Part shown: one piece after another, positions 26,269 to 35,895 of the stretch
How the letters are laid out: each line of letters starts with the position of its first letter
Position numbering within the stretch: position 1 is the first letter of the stretch
From: Nonlabens dokdonensis DSW-6
GTDB taxonomy: Bacteria; Bacteroidota; Bacteroidia; Flavobacteriales; Flavobacteriaceae
DNA length: 64,000 bases
Reading direction: 5' to 3'
Assembly: GCF_000332115.1 (NCBI RefSeq)
Contig: NC_020156.1
Span: 2,915,501 to 2,979,500 of the forward strand
Notes under the pieces: model-generated
Told to the model about the DNA's origin: nothing
Databases searched by the model: none
The model's input: the letters and a program-made list of their open reading frames with translations, nothing else
Translations under genes and position numbers: made by a program

Positions 26269-27447
26269 TTATTCCTTAATAACTTTACGATTTGTAATGC
26301 CACCATCAACATCAATTATTTTCATAATGTAAATTCCATCTGTAAGCGAGCTAATTTCAAAAGTACTACGATCTGTAGTGAAAACGGTTTTACCTAAAAC
26401 GTCAATCATTAGTATTTGCTCAATTTTTGTATTCGTAGCTTCTATAGTAATTCGATTTTGAGTAGGATTAGGGTAAACTTTAAAAGATGCCTTTTCAATT
26501 AAATCCTCATCTACACTTAGAGTACTGTTATAGTTGTAAGTCGTTCTACTGGATAAATTGTAAGCCATCGTATTAGAATCGTAATCTGAGTAGGTTTGGG
26601 TTAATACTTTGTTGATATGAGGCTCGTTACTAAAAGTGAAATCTATACCTGTTTTATCTTTAAAAGGATGACCCAGTGTGGACATTAATATAGATGTATC
26701 ATAGGTATAATCGTATTTTTCATTAGGTGTGGTGGCAGGGTTATATGAAGATATTTCTGTAACGACATTATTGTTAGAATCAAAAGAATAATCAGATCTT
26801 TCATCTACCACAAAATTTGTCCCGTCAAATAGTTCAAAGTCTGATCTGGTGATCAATCCTGCTGTCGTTAAGTTGTTAACTTCACGACCATAAACCTCAA
26901 ACATTCCATTGACGATCTCCTCATAGGTAAAAATGCTTAAGAAACCGTTTGAATTATAAGTGGCGTCACCTCTTTCTTCTTGCACCCATTGAGAACCATT
27001 CCATTCTTCTGCTAGATAGGAGTCAACTCTACCATTTGCATATGAAAAAGTAAGCCTGTAGTCATTTACATATTGTCCATTTACATAATCTTCATCAAAA
27101 AATACAAGTATATCACCGACAGAGTTATAAATGTAGTTGGTGCGATAACCTATACCGAATATACCGTTATTAGTAAATTCGTAAACTTCGGTTGCTACTT
27201 TATTATTTGCATTATAGGTATAAGTAGTACGATCACCTAGAACCCAGCTGTTATTAACAGAATCCCATAAATAATAAGTTTCAGAAGTTAGGTTGTTATT
27301 TGCGTCATATGTATAATCATAGCCAAAACTGTTTTCATAACTACCAGTAGAAGAGTCAAAACTTTCTGTAAGTGCAGACAGCAACTGATTTTGAGCTAGT
27401 AAGATGGTACTAGAGAATAAAAATAAGATAATAGTAATTTTTTTCAT
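26269..27447 (-). CDS. Secreted protein with T9SS type A sorting domain
   Basis: 392 residues. A signal peptide (MKKITIILFLFSSTILLAQ) is followed by repeats of the form YDYTYDANNNLTSETYYLWD, an RHS/YD-like beta-rich repeat with many Asn, Tyr and Asp residues. The C-terminal sorting domain has FKVYPNPTQNRITIEATNTK and GIYIMKIIDVDGG...KVIKE. It is exported by the type IX system and probably attached to the cell surface. Upstream at 27500-27515 an ACCC-TTTAGT-GGGT hairpin may be regulatory. Confidence 0.88.
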   Translation of the reverse strand: MKKITIILFLFSSTILLAQNQLLSALTESFDSSTGSYENSFGYDYTYDANNNLTSETYYLWDSVNNSWVLGDRTTYTYNANNKVATEVYEFTNNGIFGIGYRTNYIYNSVGDILVFFDEDYVNGQYVNDYRLTFSYANGRVDSYLAEEWNGSQWVQEERGDATYNSNGFLSIFTYEEIVNGMFEVYGREVNNLTTAGLITRSDFELFDGTNFVVDERSDYSFDSNNNVVTEISSYNPATTPNEKYDYTYDTSILMSTLGHPFKDKTGIDFTFSNEPHINKVLTQTYSDYDSNTMAYNLSSRTTYNYNSTLSVDEDLIEKASFKVYPNPTQNRITIEATNTKIEQILMIDVLGKTVFTTDRSTFEISSLTDGIYIMKIIDVDGGITNRKVIKE

Positions 27448-27524
27448 GATTTGAAATATTTGGTTCTTTCAAATCTATAAGTAATTCTCTTGCAATAACA
27501 TACCCTTTAGTGGGTAGTTTTATA

Positions 27525-27956
27525 CTATAATTTACTGTAATCGGTTATCAATTTTTTATACCATTTGCCTAAATCTTTGGGAATCACTTTATAATTTTTA
27601 ACGAGTTCTGTGGCTAGTCTAGTGAGAGATCGTTCTTTAAGCGATGTGTTTGCGGTGAGATACCCTAGAAATTTACCTTTATCATCTAAAATTTTAGGAG
27701 GAGTATTTGTTATCTCATTCCATGGAGATAGTTTTTTATTAGGATCTCCGTAGTTGTTATAGTCATTCCATATAGAAGTATTGCTAAAGCTACTCCCATA
27801 ATCTCCAAAGGCATTCCAAATCGATTTACTATCAAATCGAGAACAATCTAGGCAGCCTAAATATTCGGTATAATCTGCACCACCGTATAAATGTAAGTTT
27901 TGAGCTGTCGCATTATAAGCGGTGGATAATAGAAGTATGAGAAGGATTTTTTTCAT
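27525..27956 (-). CDS. Conserved hypothetical secreted protein
   Basis: 143 residues from the Met at 27956 (MKKILLILLLSTAYNATAQ, a good signal peptide); an ATG at 27989 would add 11 residues with no purpose. The mature part has YLGCLDCSRFDSKSIWNAFG, then SNTSIWNDYNNYGDPNKKLSPWN and a GKFLGYLTAN strand. I recall this CxxC/SIWN pattern from small secreted proteins of unknown function in several phyla. It starts 53 bp downstream of the ABC gene's start-side neighbour and is likely transcribed with little else. Confidence 0.65.
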   Translation of the reverse strand: MKKILLILLLSTAYNATAQNLHLYGGADYTEYLGCLDCSRFDSKSIWNAFGDYGSSFSNTSIWNDYNNYGDPNKKLSPWNEITNTPPKILDDKGKFLGYLTANTSLKERSLTRLATELVKNYKVIPKDLGKWYKKLITDYSKL

Positions 27957-28009
27957 TAAAAAGGTTTTATACAAATATCTGTTATTCATTTTTAACAGAG
28001 GTAAAGGAT

Positions 28010-29845
28010 TTATTGATAACCTGCTGCTTGTAGATTAAACAACTTCTCGTACAATTGAGGTTTAGCCATTAACTCTTCGTGTGTTCCTATTTCAGCAATA
28101 GTGCCATTTTCTAGAACAAGAATACGATCTGCCATGCGTACGGTAGAGAATCTATGAGAAATAATGATACTTGTTTTGCCTTTGGTTAGTCCTATAAATC
28201 TTTCAAATACATCATACTCTGCTTGTGCATCTAGTGCGCTGGTAGGTTCATCAAGTACGATAACATCTGCATCTTTCATGTAGGCACGAGCAAGAGCTAC
28301 TTTTTGCCATTGTCCACCACTTAATTCTTGTCCTTGAGCAAATCTTCTACCTAGTTGTTGATCAAGTCCACCTTTCATGACTTCGATAACCTGGTCTGCA
28401 AGACTGCGCTGTGCGGCATCTTCAATTTTAGGATCGTTGCTTATTTCTTCAATATTACCAACAGCAATATTTTCTCTTAATTTGAATTCATATTTAAAGA
28501 AATCTTGAAATATCACACCAAATCGCTTGCGGTATTCTTGCTTATTGAATTTTGATATATTGATTCCGTCTAGAAGGATTTCTCCTTGAGTAGGTTCATA
28601 AAATCTTAAGATCAATTTGATAAGCGTTGTTTTTCCAGCGCCATTTTGCCCCACAAAAGCTATTTTCTCGCCAGCTTTAATGGTAAAATTGACGCCTTTA
28701 AGAACTTCTACATCGCTTCCAGCATAACCGAAGTGTACATTCTTCAATTCAAATCCGGTTTTAATGACTTCTGGAATAGGAGTGTAGTGCGCAGCGTTTT
28801 CTTTAATCTCGATATCTAGAAAATCAAAATAATCTCTCAAGTACAAAGAGCTTTCTGAAATGGCTGTAAACCTAGAAAAGAAACCTTGTAAACTATTGCG
28901 CAGCCTATTAAATGATCCAGAAAGAAAAGTTAGCTCACCGATGGATAATGTTCCAGAGATCACTTTAAAAATGATAAATATATAAGCTCCGTAGTAAGAT
29001 AGTATCCCTAGAATATTAAAAAGAGATCCAAAAAGACTTTGCTTTAAAGAAAGCTTTTTATTGATCTCGTAATAGTCTCCAGATAACTTTTTAAAGCGAC
29101 CAGCGATGTAATCTGTCAGGCCAAAAAGTTTCACCTCTTTTGCTGTTTGATTATTAGCTCCTATAAATCGCAAATAATCCAGTTCTCGACGCTCTGCTGT
29201 CCAACTTCTCGCAACCGAGTAGCGATGTGAGCTGTATTTTGCCTCGTTAATAAAAGATGGTATGATACTTAAAACCAATAAAATGATCAATAAGGGCTCA
29301 AAGTAAATCAATCCAGCGATGAGAGAACCTATAGAAATAATGCTTTGTATTTGGCTTAAAGACGCACTCATTAATCCTACACGACCACTAGTTTGCTGTC
29401 TTGCTCTTTCTAGTTTATCATAAAAATCTGGATCTTCCAGTTGTTCTAAAGTGAGCTCATTTGTTTTTCTAATAATTTTCTCAGACGAGGCGTTAGAATA
29501 TAGATCGCCTATTAACCCATCAGTGAGGTTAATTAATCTATTGAGCAAGTCTGCAAGAACCGCGACGCTTAATTCTATGGCTACATAAGTCCATAATTGA
29601 GATAAATCTTGCACGTCTAGCGAGATTTGAAAAATCACTTCGTCTATAATTAATTTTCCTACCCAAAGTAAAACTACTGGACTTACTGCTGTTAGTAGTC
29701 TAGCTAAGAAATTTGTCAGAAATAATTTAGGACTTACACGCCATATTTCTTTGAAAAATCTAGGCAACGTTTTCAATGCGCTAAAGGAGAACGTTTTGCC
29801 TTTTTTACTTTGTTCTTTTATAGATGCTGGAACTCTTCTTGCCAC
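28010..29845 (-). CDS. ABC transporter, fused permease and ATPase
   Basis: 611 residues. The N-terminal transmembrane domain has six helices (residues about 40-330). The ATPase has Walker A GQNGAGKTTL near residue 395, Q-loop VIFQDFFKYEF, signature LSGGQWQKVALARA, Walker B VIVLDEPTSALD and the switch His in IIISHRFSTV. It is an exporter-type half-transporter acting as a dimer. Substrate unknown. Divergent from the lipoprotein gene at 30079. Confidence 0.92.
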   Translation of the reverse strand: MARRVPASIKEQSKKGKTFSFSALKTLPRFFKEIWRVSPKLFLTNFLARLLTAVSPVVLLWVGKLIIDEVIFQISLDVQDLSQLWTYVAIELSVAVLADLLNRLINLTDGLIGDLYSNASSEKIIRKTNELTLEQLEDPDFYDKLERARQQTSGRVGLMSASLSQIQSIISIGSLIAGLIYFEPLLIILLVLSIIPSFINEAKYSSHRYSVARSWTAERRELDYLRFIGANNQTAKEVKLFGLTDYIAGRFKKLSGDYYEINKKLSLKQSLFGSLFNILGILSYYGAYIFIIFKVISGTLSIGELTFLSGSFNRLRNSLQGFFSRFTAISESSLYLRDYFDFLDIEIKENAAHYTPIPEVIKTGFELKNVHFGYAGSDVEVLKGVNFTIKAGEKIAFVGQNGAGKTTLIKLILRFYEPTQGEILLDGINISKFNKQEYRKRFGVIFQDFFKYEFKLRENIAVGNIEEISNDPKIEDAAQRSLADQVIEVMKGGLDQQLGRRFAQGQELSGGQWQKVALARAYMKDADVIVLDEPTSALDAQAEYDVFERFIGLTKGKTSIIISHRFSTVRMADRILVLENGTIAEIGTHEELMAKPQLYEKLFNLQAAGYQ

Positions 29846-29899
29846 GTTTCTTGATTAAAAGACAAAGGTACGATCTAAGGATTTAGTTTGCTGGGTTCT

Positions 29900-29915
29900 C
29901 GCTTTCGCGAAAGCG
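29900..29915. repeat. 16-bp palindrome, copy 7
   Basis: Between the divergent ABC transporter and lipoprotein genes, so it is not placed as a terminator here. Confidence 0.95.
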
Positions 29916-30078
29916 GAATTATAATTAGTTATTGAATTCGGTATCAGTAAAATATACCTAGTAATGGGTATTTCATATATCATACTTTTTTTTAAATTTG
30001 TATATTAACATGTTGATATTAAGACAGTAGGAATTTTAATATCAGTAAAACCAAACTAATACCTAAACCAATTTAATT

Positions 30079-31521
30079 ATGTTTAAAGTTACCCAAATGC
30101 TTTTTAAAAGAGGAGCACTTTTACTTCTAGTCGTCATGTCGCTAGTTGCTTGTAGTAAAAAAATCATGGATCCTTTGTACGAGCGATTGCCAGCTATTCC
30201 TGCGGTTCCAGATTATGAATTGCTAGATCCATTAAATGTTCCAAGTGATAAACAACTGCAGCTTAATATTAATTTGTACGAAGAGAGTTTACCAGATGAA
30301 GGGAATTATGTGAATAGTCCTGGAGCTACCTCAATCAACGGTGCACGACCATCGGTAATTATTGCTGTTCCTGCTGAGGAGTCTGGTAAGCAAAGAAAAT
30401 TTGAAGAAGGTGATGATGAAGAAAGCATCTTCGGTACTTCTGGATATTATAATGAAGCCGAGCAATATGTTGAGAAGGATCTTTTGAGAAAAGGTTTTTC
30501 TGTTCTGGACCGTTCTAAATTTGAAGCAAAATTAAGAGACTTGAGAGATAAAGCAGCTTACGGAGAACGTAGCTGGTTGAGTAGAGGTTATGAAAAGTAT
30601 CTTGAGAATGGTGAATATGATGTCGTTAAAGAAGACTTGAAAAATCAATATGATAATGGAAATTTATCCTTGACTGAATATCAGACCAAAGTAGCTGAAG
30701 TAGATAAATACAGTCAGAGAGCTTTACCAGGAAAAAAACGTGACGAAAACGAAATGAATGACATTGCTGAAGTAATTAGAGCTGCACAAACAGGCGCAGA
30801 TCAAGCAGATTATTTATTGCAAATCAATGAGGTAAAAATGGGTAACGCTGGAGATCGCAAGTTATCCATTCAAAACCTACCAGAGGTTCAGAATTTTATG
30901 ATTGAAAATACCGGACTGAGTTTTGGCAGGTTGCCTTATTCCTTGCCTGCTCAAATTAGTGCTAACTGGTTCCAATCAAGTCTCAATGCAAAACTTATAG
31001 AAATAAAAAGTGGTAGCATCGTATGGTTAGGAAGTCATGAAATTGAATCTTGGGCGGCAGATGAAGTTAAAGTAACTATTAACGTTACCAAGAAAGTTGC
31101 AAATGAAGATGAGGTAAATGGAGTGATTTCTGACTATAATAGAAGGTTGAAAGCTAAAGAACAACGTCTTAAAAAGGTGCAAGATCAACTGCGTAATAAC
31201 TATACCAAAGGCATGTCGCCTAGCAAAACTTATGAAAGTACAGAGGCTATGGAGAAGGCAGAAAGGGACATGAAAAGTAAAATACGACAGTTAGAAGATG
31301 AGCAGTATGCACTAATTAAGGATATTGAAAGGTTAACTTATGACACGCCACGTTTTTCTGAAGATCCATGGGATTACAAGTATGTAGTTCAAGATCCTAT
31401 TATAGAACCAGATCTTTCTAAACCTAAAAATAAACTAGAAGAGCGAGAACTTAAAAAGCACAAAGCACAATTAATAAAGAGTGTTTCTAGATTGCTAATT
31501 AATACTATTGAGATTAACTAA
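30079..31521 (+). CDS. Unknown lipoprotein with coiled coil
   Basis: 480 residues. Lipoprotein signal with LLLVVMSLVAC, the Cys being at about residue 26. The middle resembles the region of CsgG-like or penicillin-binding-activator-like proteins that names a conserved FSVLDRSKFEAKLRD (EKDLLRKGFSVLDR is typical of CsgG-family outer-membrane lipoproteins), but I cannot confirm this. Residues about 350-420 form a charged coiled coil (RRLKAKEQRLKKVQDQLRNN). GGGTATTT upstream at 29966 resembles the candidate operator seen elsewhere. Ends at a strong terminator. Confidence 0.65.
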   Translation: MFKVTQMLFKRGALLLLVVMSLVACSKKIMDPLYERLPAIPAVPDYELLDPLNVPSDKQLQLNINLYEESLPDEGNYVNSPGATSINGARPSVIIAVPAEESGKQRKFEEGDDEESIFGTSGYYNEAEQYVEKDLLRKGFSVLDRSKFEAKLRDLRDKAAYGERSWLSRGYEKYLENGEYDVVKEDLKNQYDNGNLSLTEYQTKVAEVDKYSQRALPGKKRDENEMNDIAEVIRAAQTGADQADYLLQINEVKMGNAGDRKLSIQNLPEVQNFMIENTGLSFGRLPYSLPAQISANWFQSSLNAKLIEIKSGSIVWLGSHEIESWAADEVKVTINVTKKVANEDEVNGVISDYNRRLKAKEQRLKKVQDQLRNNYTKGMSPSKTYESTEAMEKAERDMKSKIRQLEDEQYALIKDIERLTYDTPRFSEDPWDYKYVVQDPIIEPDLSKPKNKLEERELKKHKAQLIKSVSRLLINTIEIN

Positions 31522-31538
31522 GAAAACATAACACAAGT

Positions 31539-31577
31539 AAAAAGCCTCTCAACTATCAAAAAGTTGAGAGGCTTTTT
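31539..31577. terminator. Bidirectional rho-independent terminator
   Basis: AAAAAGCCTCTCAACT pairs with AAGTTGAGAGGCTTTTT. It separates the convergent lipoprotein (ends 31521) and aldo/keto reductase (ends 31581) genes. Confidence 0.93.
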
Positions 31578-31580
31578 TAA

Positions 31581-32480
31581 TTATGGCAATTCTTTTCCTG
31601 CCGCAGCAATATAAATTTCAAACCATTGCTCTAATGTGAGCTTGACTTGCATCGCATCTACTGCCGATTTGATACGGTCTATTTTACCAGTTCCTAGCAC
31701 TGGAATAATGCGCGATGGATGCATCAATAACCATTGTAGGATGATCTTATCGAGAGAGAGATTGCCTAACTTACTTGCCATATTTTCAAGCACTTTTTGT
31801 ACTCGTTTACCTTTGGTAGTTTTAGGATCAAACAACTCGCCACCAGCAAGTGGTGACCACGCCATAGGTGGAATCTTTTTGCTAATTAAATAGTCCAAAT
31901 TTTGATTTTCAAAATGCTCAAGGCAATAAGGAGATATCTCAATCTGATTTGTAACTAATGGTACATCTAAATGATTTTGAAGCGACTGTAATTGTTCTGG
32001 TAAGAAGTTAGAAACTCCAAAGTGAAGTACTTTTCCGCTAGTTTTAAGATGGTCAAATGCACTTGCTACTTCTTCAGGATTAAAAAATGGTGATGGTCTA
32101 TGAAGTAATAGAACATCGAGACGATCAGTTTGAAGGTTTTTAAGGGACTCTTCGGCCTGTTGTACGATATAGGAAGCGCTATAATCGTAGTATTTGACCT
32201 TGCGATCAGGAAATTTATTGGTATTTAATTTGATTCCGCATTTTGTGATCAACTGCATTTGATCTCTTAATGACGGCTCTAACTGCATTGCTTTTCCAAA
32301 AGCGCTCTCGCATTCATGGTTCCCATAAATATCTGCATGATCCAAGGTAGTTACTCCATTTTCCATACATTCCTTTATAAAAGAATGTAGTTCTTGATCT
32401 GTCATATTCCAATCTAGCAATCGCCATAACCCCAAAACTAGTCTGGAGATTTCTAGATTTTCTTGTAAGTTTATTTTCAT
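31581..32480 (-). CDS. Aldo/keto reductase
   Basis: 299 residues, a TIM-barrel reductase. The catalytic tetrad is visible: Asp and Tyr in TLDHADIYGNHECE, Lys in ITKCGIKL and His in VLLLHRPSPFF. The C-terminal NADPH-binding loop has IIPVLGTGKIDRI. It reduces aldehydes or ketones with NADPH; the substrate is unknown. The 420 bp upstream (32481-32900) hold no gene or element I can name. Confidence 0.9.
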   Translation of the reverse strand: MKINLQENLEISRLVLGLWRLLDWNMTDQELHSFIKECMENGVTTLDHADIYGNHECESAFGKAMQLEPSLRDQMQLITKCGIKLNTNKFPDRKVKYYDYSASYIVQQAEESLKNLQTDRLDVLLLHRPSPFFNPEEVASAFDHLKTSGKVLHFGVSNFLPEQLQSLQNHLDVPLVTNQIEISPYCLEHFENQNLDYLISKKIPPMAWSPLAGGELFDPKTTKGKRVQKVLENMASKLGNLSLDKIILQWLLMHPSRIIPVLGTGKIDRIKSAVDAMQVKLTLEQWFEIYIAAAGKELP

Positions 32481-32900
32481 CTTAATTTTTTCTCAAAGTT
32501 AGAAGGTTATGATTTAAAAGAAAAGAATTATCCTATTGAGATACTTACACAAGTTAGGTTAATTAAAGACTGTTTTTCAAAAAAACCATCCTTACTGTAG
32601 ATGAAAAGAATCATCATCAGATATTCATTTAAAGGGTATTTCCCTAAATGTTTTCTTTCTAATTATTGTTCGCCATGCTTTCTGCTAGCTCAGAATTTAC
32701 TTAAATTGAAAGCTTTCTGTTCTGTTTTTTAAATTTAAAAACAAGTAAAATTGAAATCTTTAAAATGGAATAGGATCATATTTACCATTCATAAAGCAAT
32801 ATATAAAACAGTTACAAAGCTTTATAAAACATTTGAAATCTCATATAACATTACACATAGTGGTGTTATAGAGAAATTTCGCTAACGTATGATGCAATTG
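32481..32900. other. 420-bp intergenic region
   Basis: AT-rich; no open frame with a coding look on either strand. It contains AGGGTATTTCCCT (32634-32646) and an imperfect ATAACA...TGTTAT repeat near 32845-32870. I see no promoter or RNA I can support. Confidence 0.4.
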
Positions 32901-33587
32901 CTAATTATATTCATATGTTCGGTCTACTATATTTACTATAACACCATTGTTGTCTTTTAACTCCTTATGAATAATATTACCTTTATCATCTTTTAACACG
33001 TTAACTACCTCTAAAGTATTTCCTTCTGGATCAGTTCTTTTATTACGCACAGTCATCTTAATAATCATATCATTTTCAAAGGTCATTTCTGTGGTATAAT
33101 TTGCTATTTCTTTATCCATTTTTGTATTAAACATAGTTGCTTCAATTAGTTTGATTCTTTGTTTTTCATCTAGATGGTAGATCATTTTTGTAATATTATT
33201 TTGTTGATTTAAGTGAACCGCCATGGAATCTATAGCAATCATTGTATAACTACTACTACCTATATTTTTTTTACTTTTTACATTTTTGGTAATACCGGTT
33301 TTGATTCCGACTGCTGGATATTTGTAAGTGGTGCGTTCTGTTAGATGTAATGAATCCTCTTCTACGTGATAATAATTATAGTTTTCTCTAGAGATAAGAT
33401 AACCATCTTTATTGTAATAAAATACCATTTTAAACCTGGCGTTTTGAGTCGTTAAGACAGTGTTTTCTGTGTATGAAACAGGAGATCCTTTCAGCCTTTC
33501 GAGGTGCCAATCATTCGGTAATTTGTATTGTGAAAATCCTTCAAAGCATGATAAAAGGATTATGAGCATCAATATATTTTTCTTCAT
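32901..33587 (-). CDS. Unknown secreted protein
   Basis: 228 residues with a signal peptide (MKKNILMLIILLSCFEGFSQ). The mature domain is beta-rich: FKMVFYYNKDGYLISRENYNYY, HLDEKQRIKLIEATMF and KDNNGVIVNIVDRTYEYN. It has the style of YD/RHS-like repeats of secreted Bacteroidota proteins, but without a sorting domain. It follows the transglutaminase-like gene downstream by 101 bp; a terminator and a palindrome lie in between. Confidence 0.6.
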   Translation of the reverse strand: MKKNILMLIILLSCFEGFSQYKLPNDWHLERLKGSPVSYTENTVLTTQNARFKMVFYYNKDGYLISRENYNYYHVEEDSLHLTERTTYKYPAVGIKTGITKNVKSKKNIGSSSYTMIAIDSMAVHLNQQNNITKMIYHLDEKQRIKLIEATMFNTKMDKEIANYTTEMTFENDMIIKMTVRNKRTDPEGNTLEVVNVLKDDKGNIIHKELKDNNGVIVNIVDRTYEYN

Positions 33588-33613
33588 TTTTTAAAATTAA
33601 GTGTTTTAGGTCT

Positions 33614-33629
33614 CGCTTTCGCGAAAGCG
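33614..33629. repeat. 16-bp palindrome, copy 8
   Basis: Intergenic, just beyond the terminator of the gene ending at 33689. Confidence 0.95.
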
Positions 33630-33633
33630 GAAA

Positions 33634-33670
33634 CAAAAAAGCCCCAAATGAAACATTCAGAGCTTTTCTT
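33634..33670 (-). terminator. Imperfect rho-independent terminator
   Basis: On the minus strand AAGCTCTGAATG pairs imperfectly with CATTTGGGGCTT around loop TTT, then T-run. It follows the gene ending at 33689. Confidence 0.6.
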
Positions 33671-33688
33671 AGTGATATACTTGTTGGA

Positions 33689-35863
33689 TTAAGCTTTTTC
33701 TAGCAAAACCTTAGCTTGATTAAATTCAAAAGCTGCGTCTAGCCATGGTAACATTTGAGACCATTCTGCTGCTTTTAAATAATTCTTTTTATAGGTTTTT
33801 ACTGTAGTTAATTTTAAGAGATTGCCTTCTACCACAGCTTTAGTAGTAAAACCACCAGTAGCGTTATCTATAGACTGATTTAATTTGTCAATTCCTTTTA
33901 CTGTATAACCATCTGGTATAACTAGATCAATATTGTAGATATATTTTGTGGCATGATCAAGGTAGATATCTACTTTGCGATCACGTTCTTTAGATTCAAT
34001 TTCTACCTGTCCACCTATAAATTTACCTATTTCAATAATGTAATTAGGGCCAGCTTTTTTGATATAATTGTCTTGAATGGTAAAGCTGTCTTTAATTATC
34101 AATGGATTTTTACTTCCGTATCTTCCAGATTGTACAATTTCAGAGGTGTAGTTTTCTACTTCGGCACTCCATTCTTTTTCGGCTGCTTCTTCTCGATTTT
34201 TGAGATAGGTCTCTTTAGTTTTATCTCTTAATGATTGAAAGCTCGCAGTGTTATTCTTAACCGTTTTCTTTCTACCACAGTCATAAAAATGATCTTCTTC
34301 TGGAAACTGCTCATAATCTTCTCCTAGAAAATCTACCCAAGAGATCCATGAATAAATATGGTCTTCAATATGATGGCCGTTTGCCTCAGAGGTACGACTT
34401 AGTTTTAAATTCTTTTTATCATCTGTTAAGCTTAAGGTGATGTCTTCTTTGTAGATATTTTCATCTGCTGTGCTTACTGGTAATGTTTCGGTTTTAAGAG
34501 AAGTAATTCTTTTATTCTTTTCTACCGTACCTACGAAAACTTCGGCACCTTCTAAAACATCTGGAAAGCGATCCATGGTCATGTTTTCACTATAGGTAAA
34601 GAAGTACAATGGAGTAGGAGTGTTGATTCTTATTCCTGTGCGTGCATTTGCTTTTATCAGTAGATCTTTCATTTTACCATCAAATCTAGGTTGAGCCATC
34701 AGTATATCGTAATCTACATCTAATTTGAGGCAAAGAGCTCTTAATAAATTAATGACTTGAGTGCTGTTTTCAAAACGGCCAAAATAATATTCGTAACATC
34801 TAGGACTAGGCTGCGGCCCTATAAGCTCTGCTTGATAAGCAAAAACTCCTTCAAAATACTTTGTGTTTTTATGAAAACGAATCCATTCTAGTGCGGCACG
34901 GAATTTTTCTTCTTTAGTTTTTAAGTTCAACTCATCTACGTAGTCATATACGTCATTTGCCATTTTCTTAGAAACCTTATAAAATTTACGATCGTAAAAA
35001 TCAAGAACGTCTTCTTCTGTAACGGTTGCTTTACGTTCTCCATCTTCACCTTTAAAAATAGGAGCATATTTTTCATTTCTATTCATACGTGCAAAAGCAA
35101 CTTGTATTTTTACTGAAGGTTCTTCTGCTAGAGGAAAGTACCACCTTTTAGTTTCTAATTTATCTACATTTTTTGCTTCTACAACATACATTTTTGTAGC
35201 ACCACGATCTGTAGGTTCTTCCTTAACTGCTGGCGCACCGTTGTAGGTATTCATATTTAGGAAGAAGTCATTTTCTACTTCCATGGCAATACGATAATCT
35301 ACAATAGGATAATCGTCTTTTATAGGGGTTTCAATCGCAGGATATACTTCAAGTCCATCGCTTTCCTTCTCTTTATTTTTGGTATAAATGAAAAAATCTA
35401 TGATGTCACCTATTTCTAAATTAGGAATAGCAATTTTACGAATGTCATCTTCTACTATTTCTTCCTTTTCGATATCTATTACCACTACCGACGCATCTGG
35501 CTTGATGAGCCTGATTCCTATTACAGTTTCATTCTTTGAATACGTACTCCAAAAGAATGATACTTTTGAATCTTTATTTAATTTGATTTCAGAAAAACCT
35601 TCTAGTGATGATTGATCTTGAATCTTGATTAATTCATGTTTACTAGAAGTAAAATAAACGGTAGAACCATTATTGATATATTGATAATAGCGGTCGTCTG
35701 TTAAGATTACTGCGCTTTCCTTTTCCCATTCGGCAGGTATGGATTTTTTAATAATTGTTTCTCCAGAGTCTTTCCAAAATCTCTCTTCTAGTTCTTCTCT
35801 GTCTTGTGCATAGCTAAAAGCGCAAAGAAATAACGCAGCAATTGCAGGTAGTAATGTTTTCAT
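33689..35863 (-). CDS. Transglutaminase-like secreted protein, catalytic Cys missing
   Basis: 724 residues with a signal peptide (MKTLLPAIAALFLCAFSYAQ). An N-terminal DUF3857-like beta domain (residues about 40-270) is followed by a transglutaminase-like region. Where the paralogue upstream has YGDCKG, this protein reads YFGRFENSTQVINLLRALC, so the catalytic Cys is not in place. It is likely inactive, or uses a different residue. It starts 32 bp after the stop of the active-looking paralogue and is surely co-transcribed with it. It may act as a structural partner in the envelope. Confidence 0.72.
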   Translation of the reverse strand: MKTLLPAIAALFLCAFSYAQDREELEERFWKDSGETIIKKSIPAEWEKESAVILTDDRYYQYINNGSTVYFTSSKHELIKIQDQSSLEGFSEIKLNKDSKVSFFWSTYSKNETVIGIRLIKPDASVVVIDIEKEEIVEDDIRKIAIPNLEIGDIIDFFIYTKNKEKESDGLEVYPAIETPIKDDYPIVDYRIAMEVENDFFLNMNTYNGAPAVKEEPTDRGATKMYVVEAKNVDKLETKRWYFPLAEEPSVKIQVAFARMNRNEKYAPIFKGEDGERKATVTEEDVLDFYDRKFYKVSKKMANDVYDYVDELNLKTKEEKFRAALEWIRFHKNTKYFEGVFAYQAELIGPQPSPRCYEYYFGRFENSTQVINLLRALCLKLDVDYDILMAQPRFDGKMKDLLIKANARTGIRINTPTPLYFFTYSENMTMDRFPDVLEGAEVFVGTVEKNKRITSLKTETLPVSTADENIYKEDITLSLTDDKKNLKLSRTSEANGHHIEDHIYSWISWVDFLGEDYEQFPEEDHFYDCGRKKTVKNNTASFQSLRDKTKETYLKNREEAAEKEWSAEVENYTSEIVQSGRYGSKNPLIIKDSFTIQDNYIKKAGPNYIIEIGKFIGGQVEIESKERDRKVDIYLDHATKYIYNIDLVIPDGYTVKGIDKLNQSIDNATGGFTTKAVVEGNLLKLTTVKTYKKNYLKAAEWSQMLPWLDAAFEFNQAKVLLEKA

Positions 35864-35895
35864 ATAATTAAAATAGGTGATAGGTTGTTGTGTTA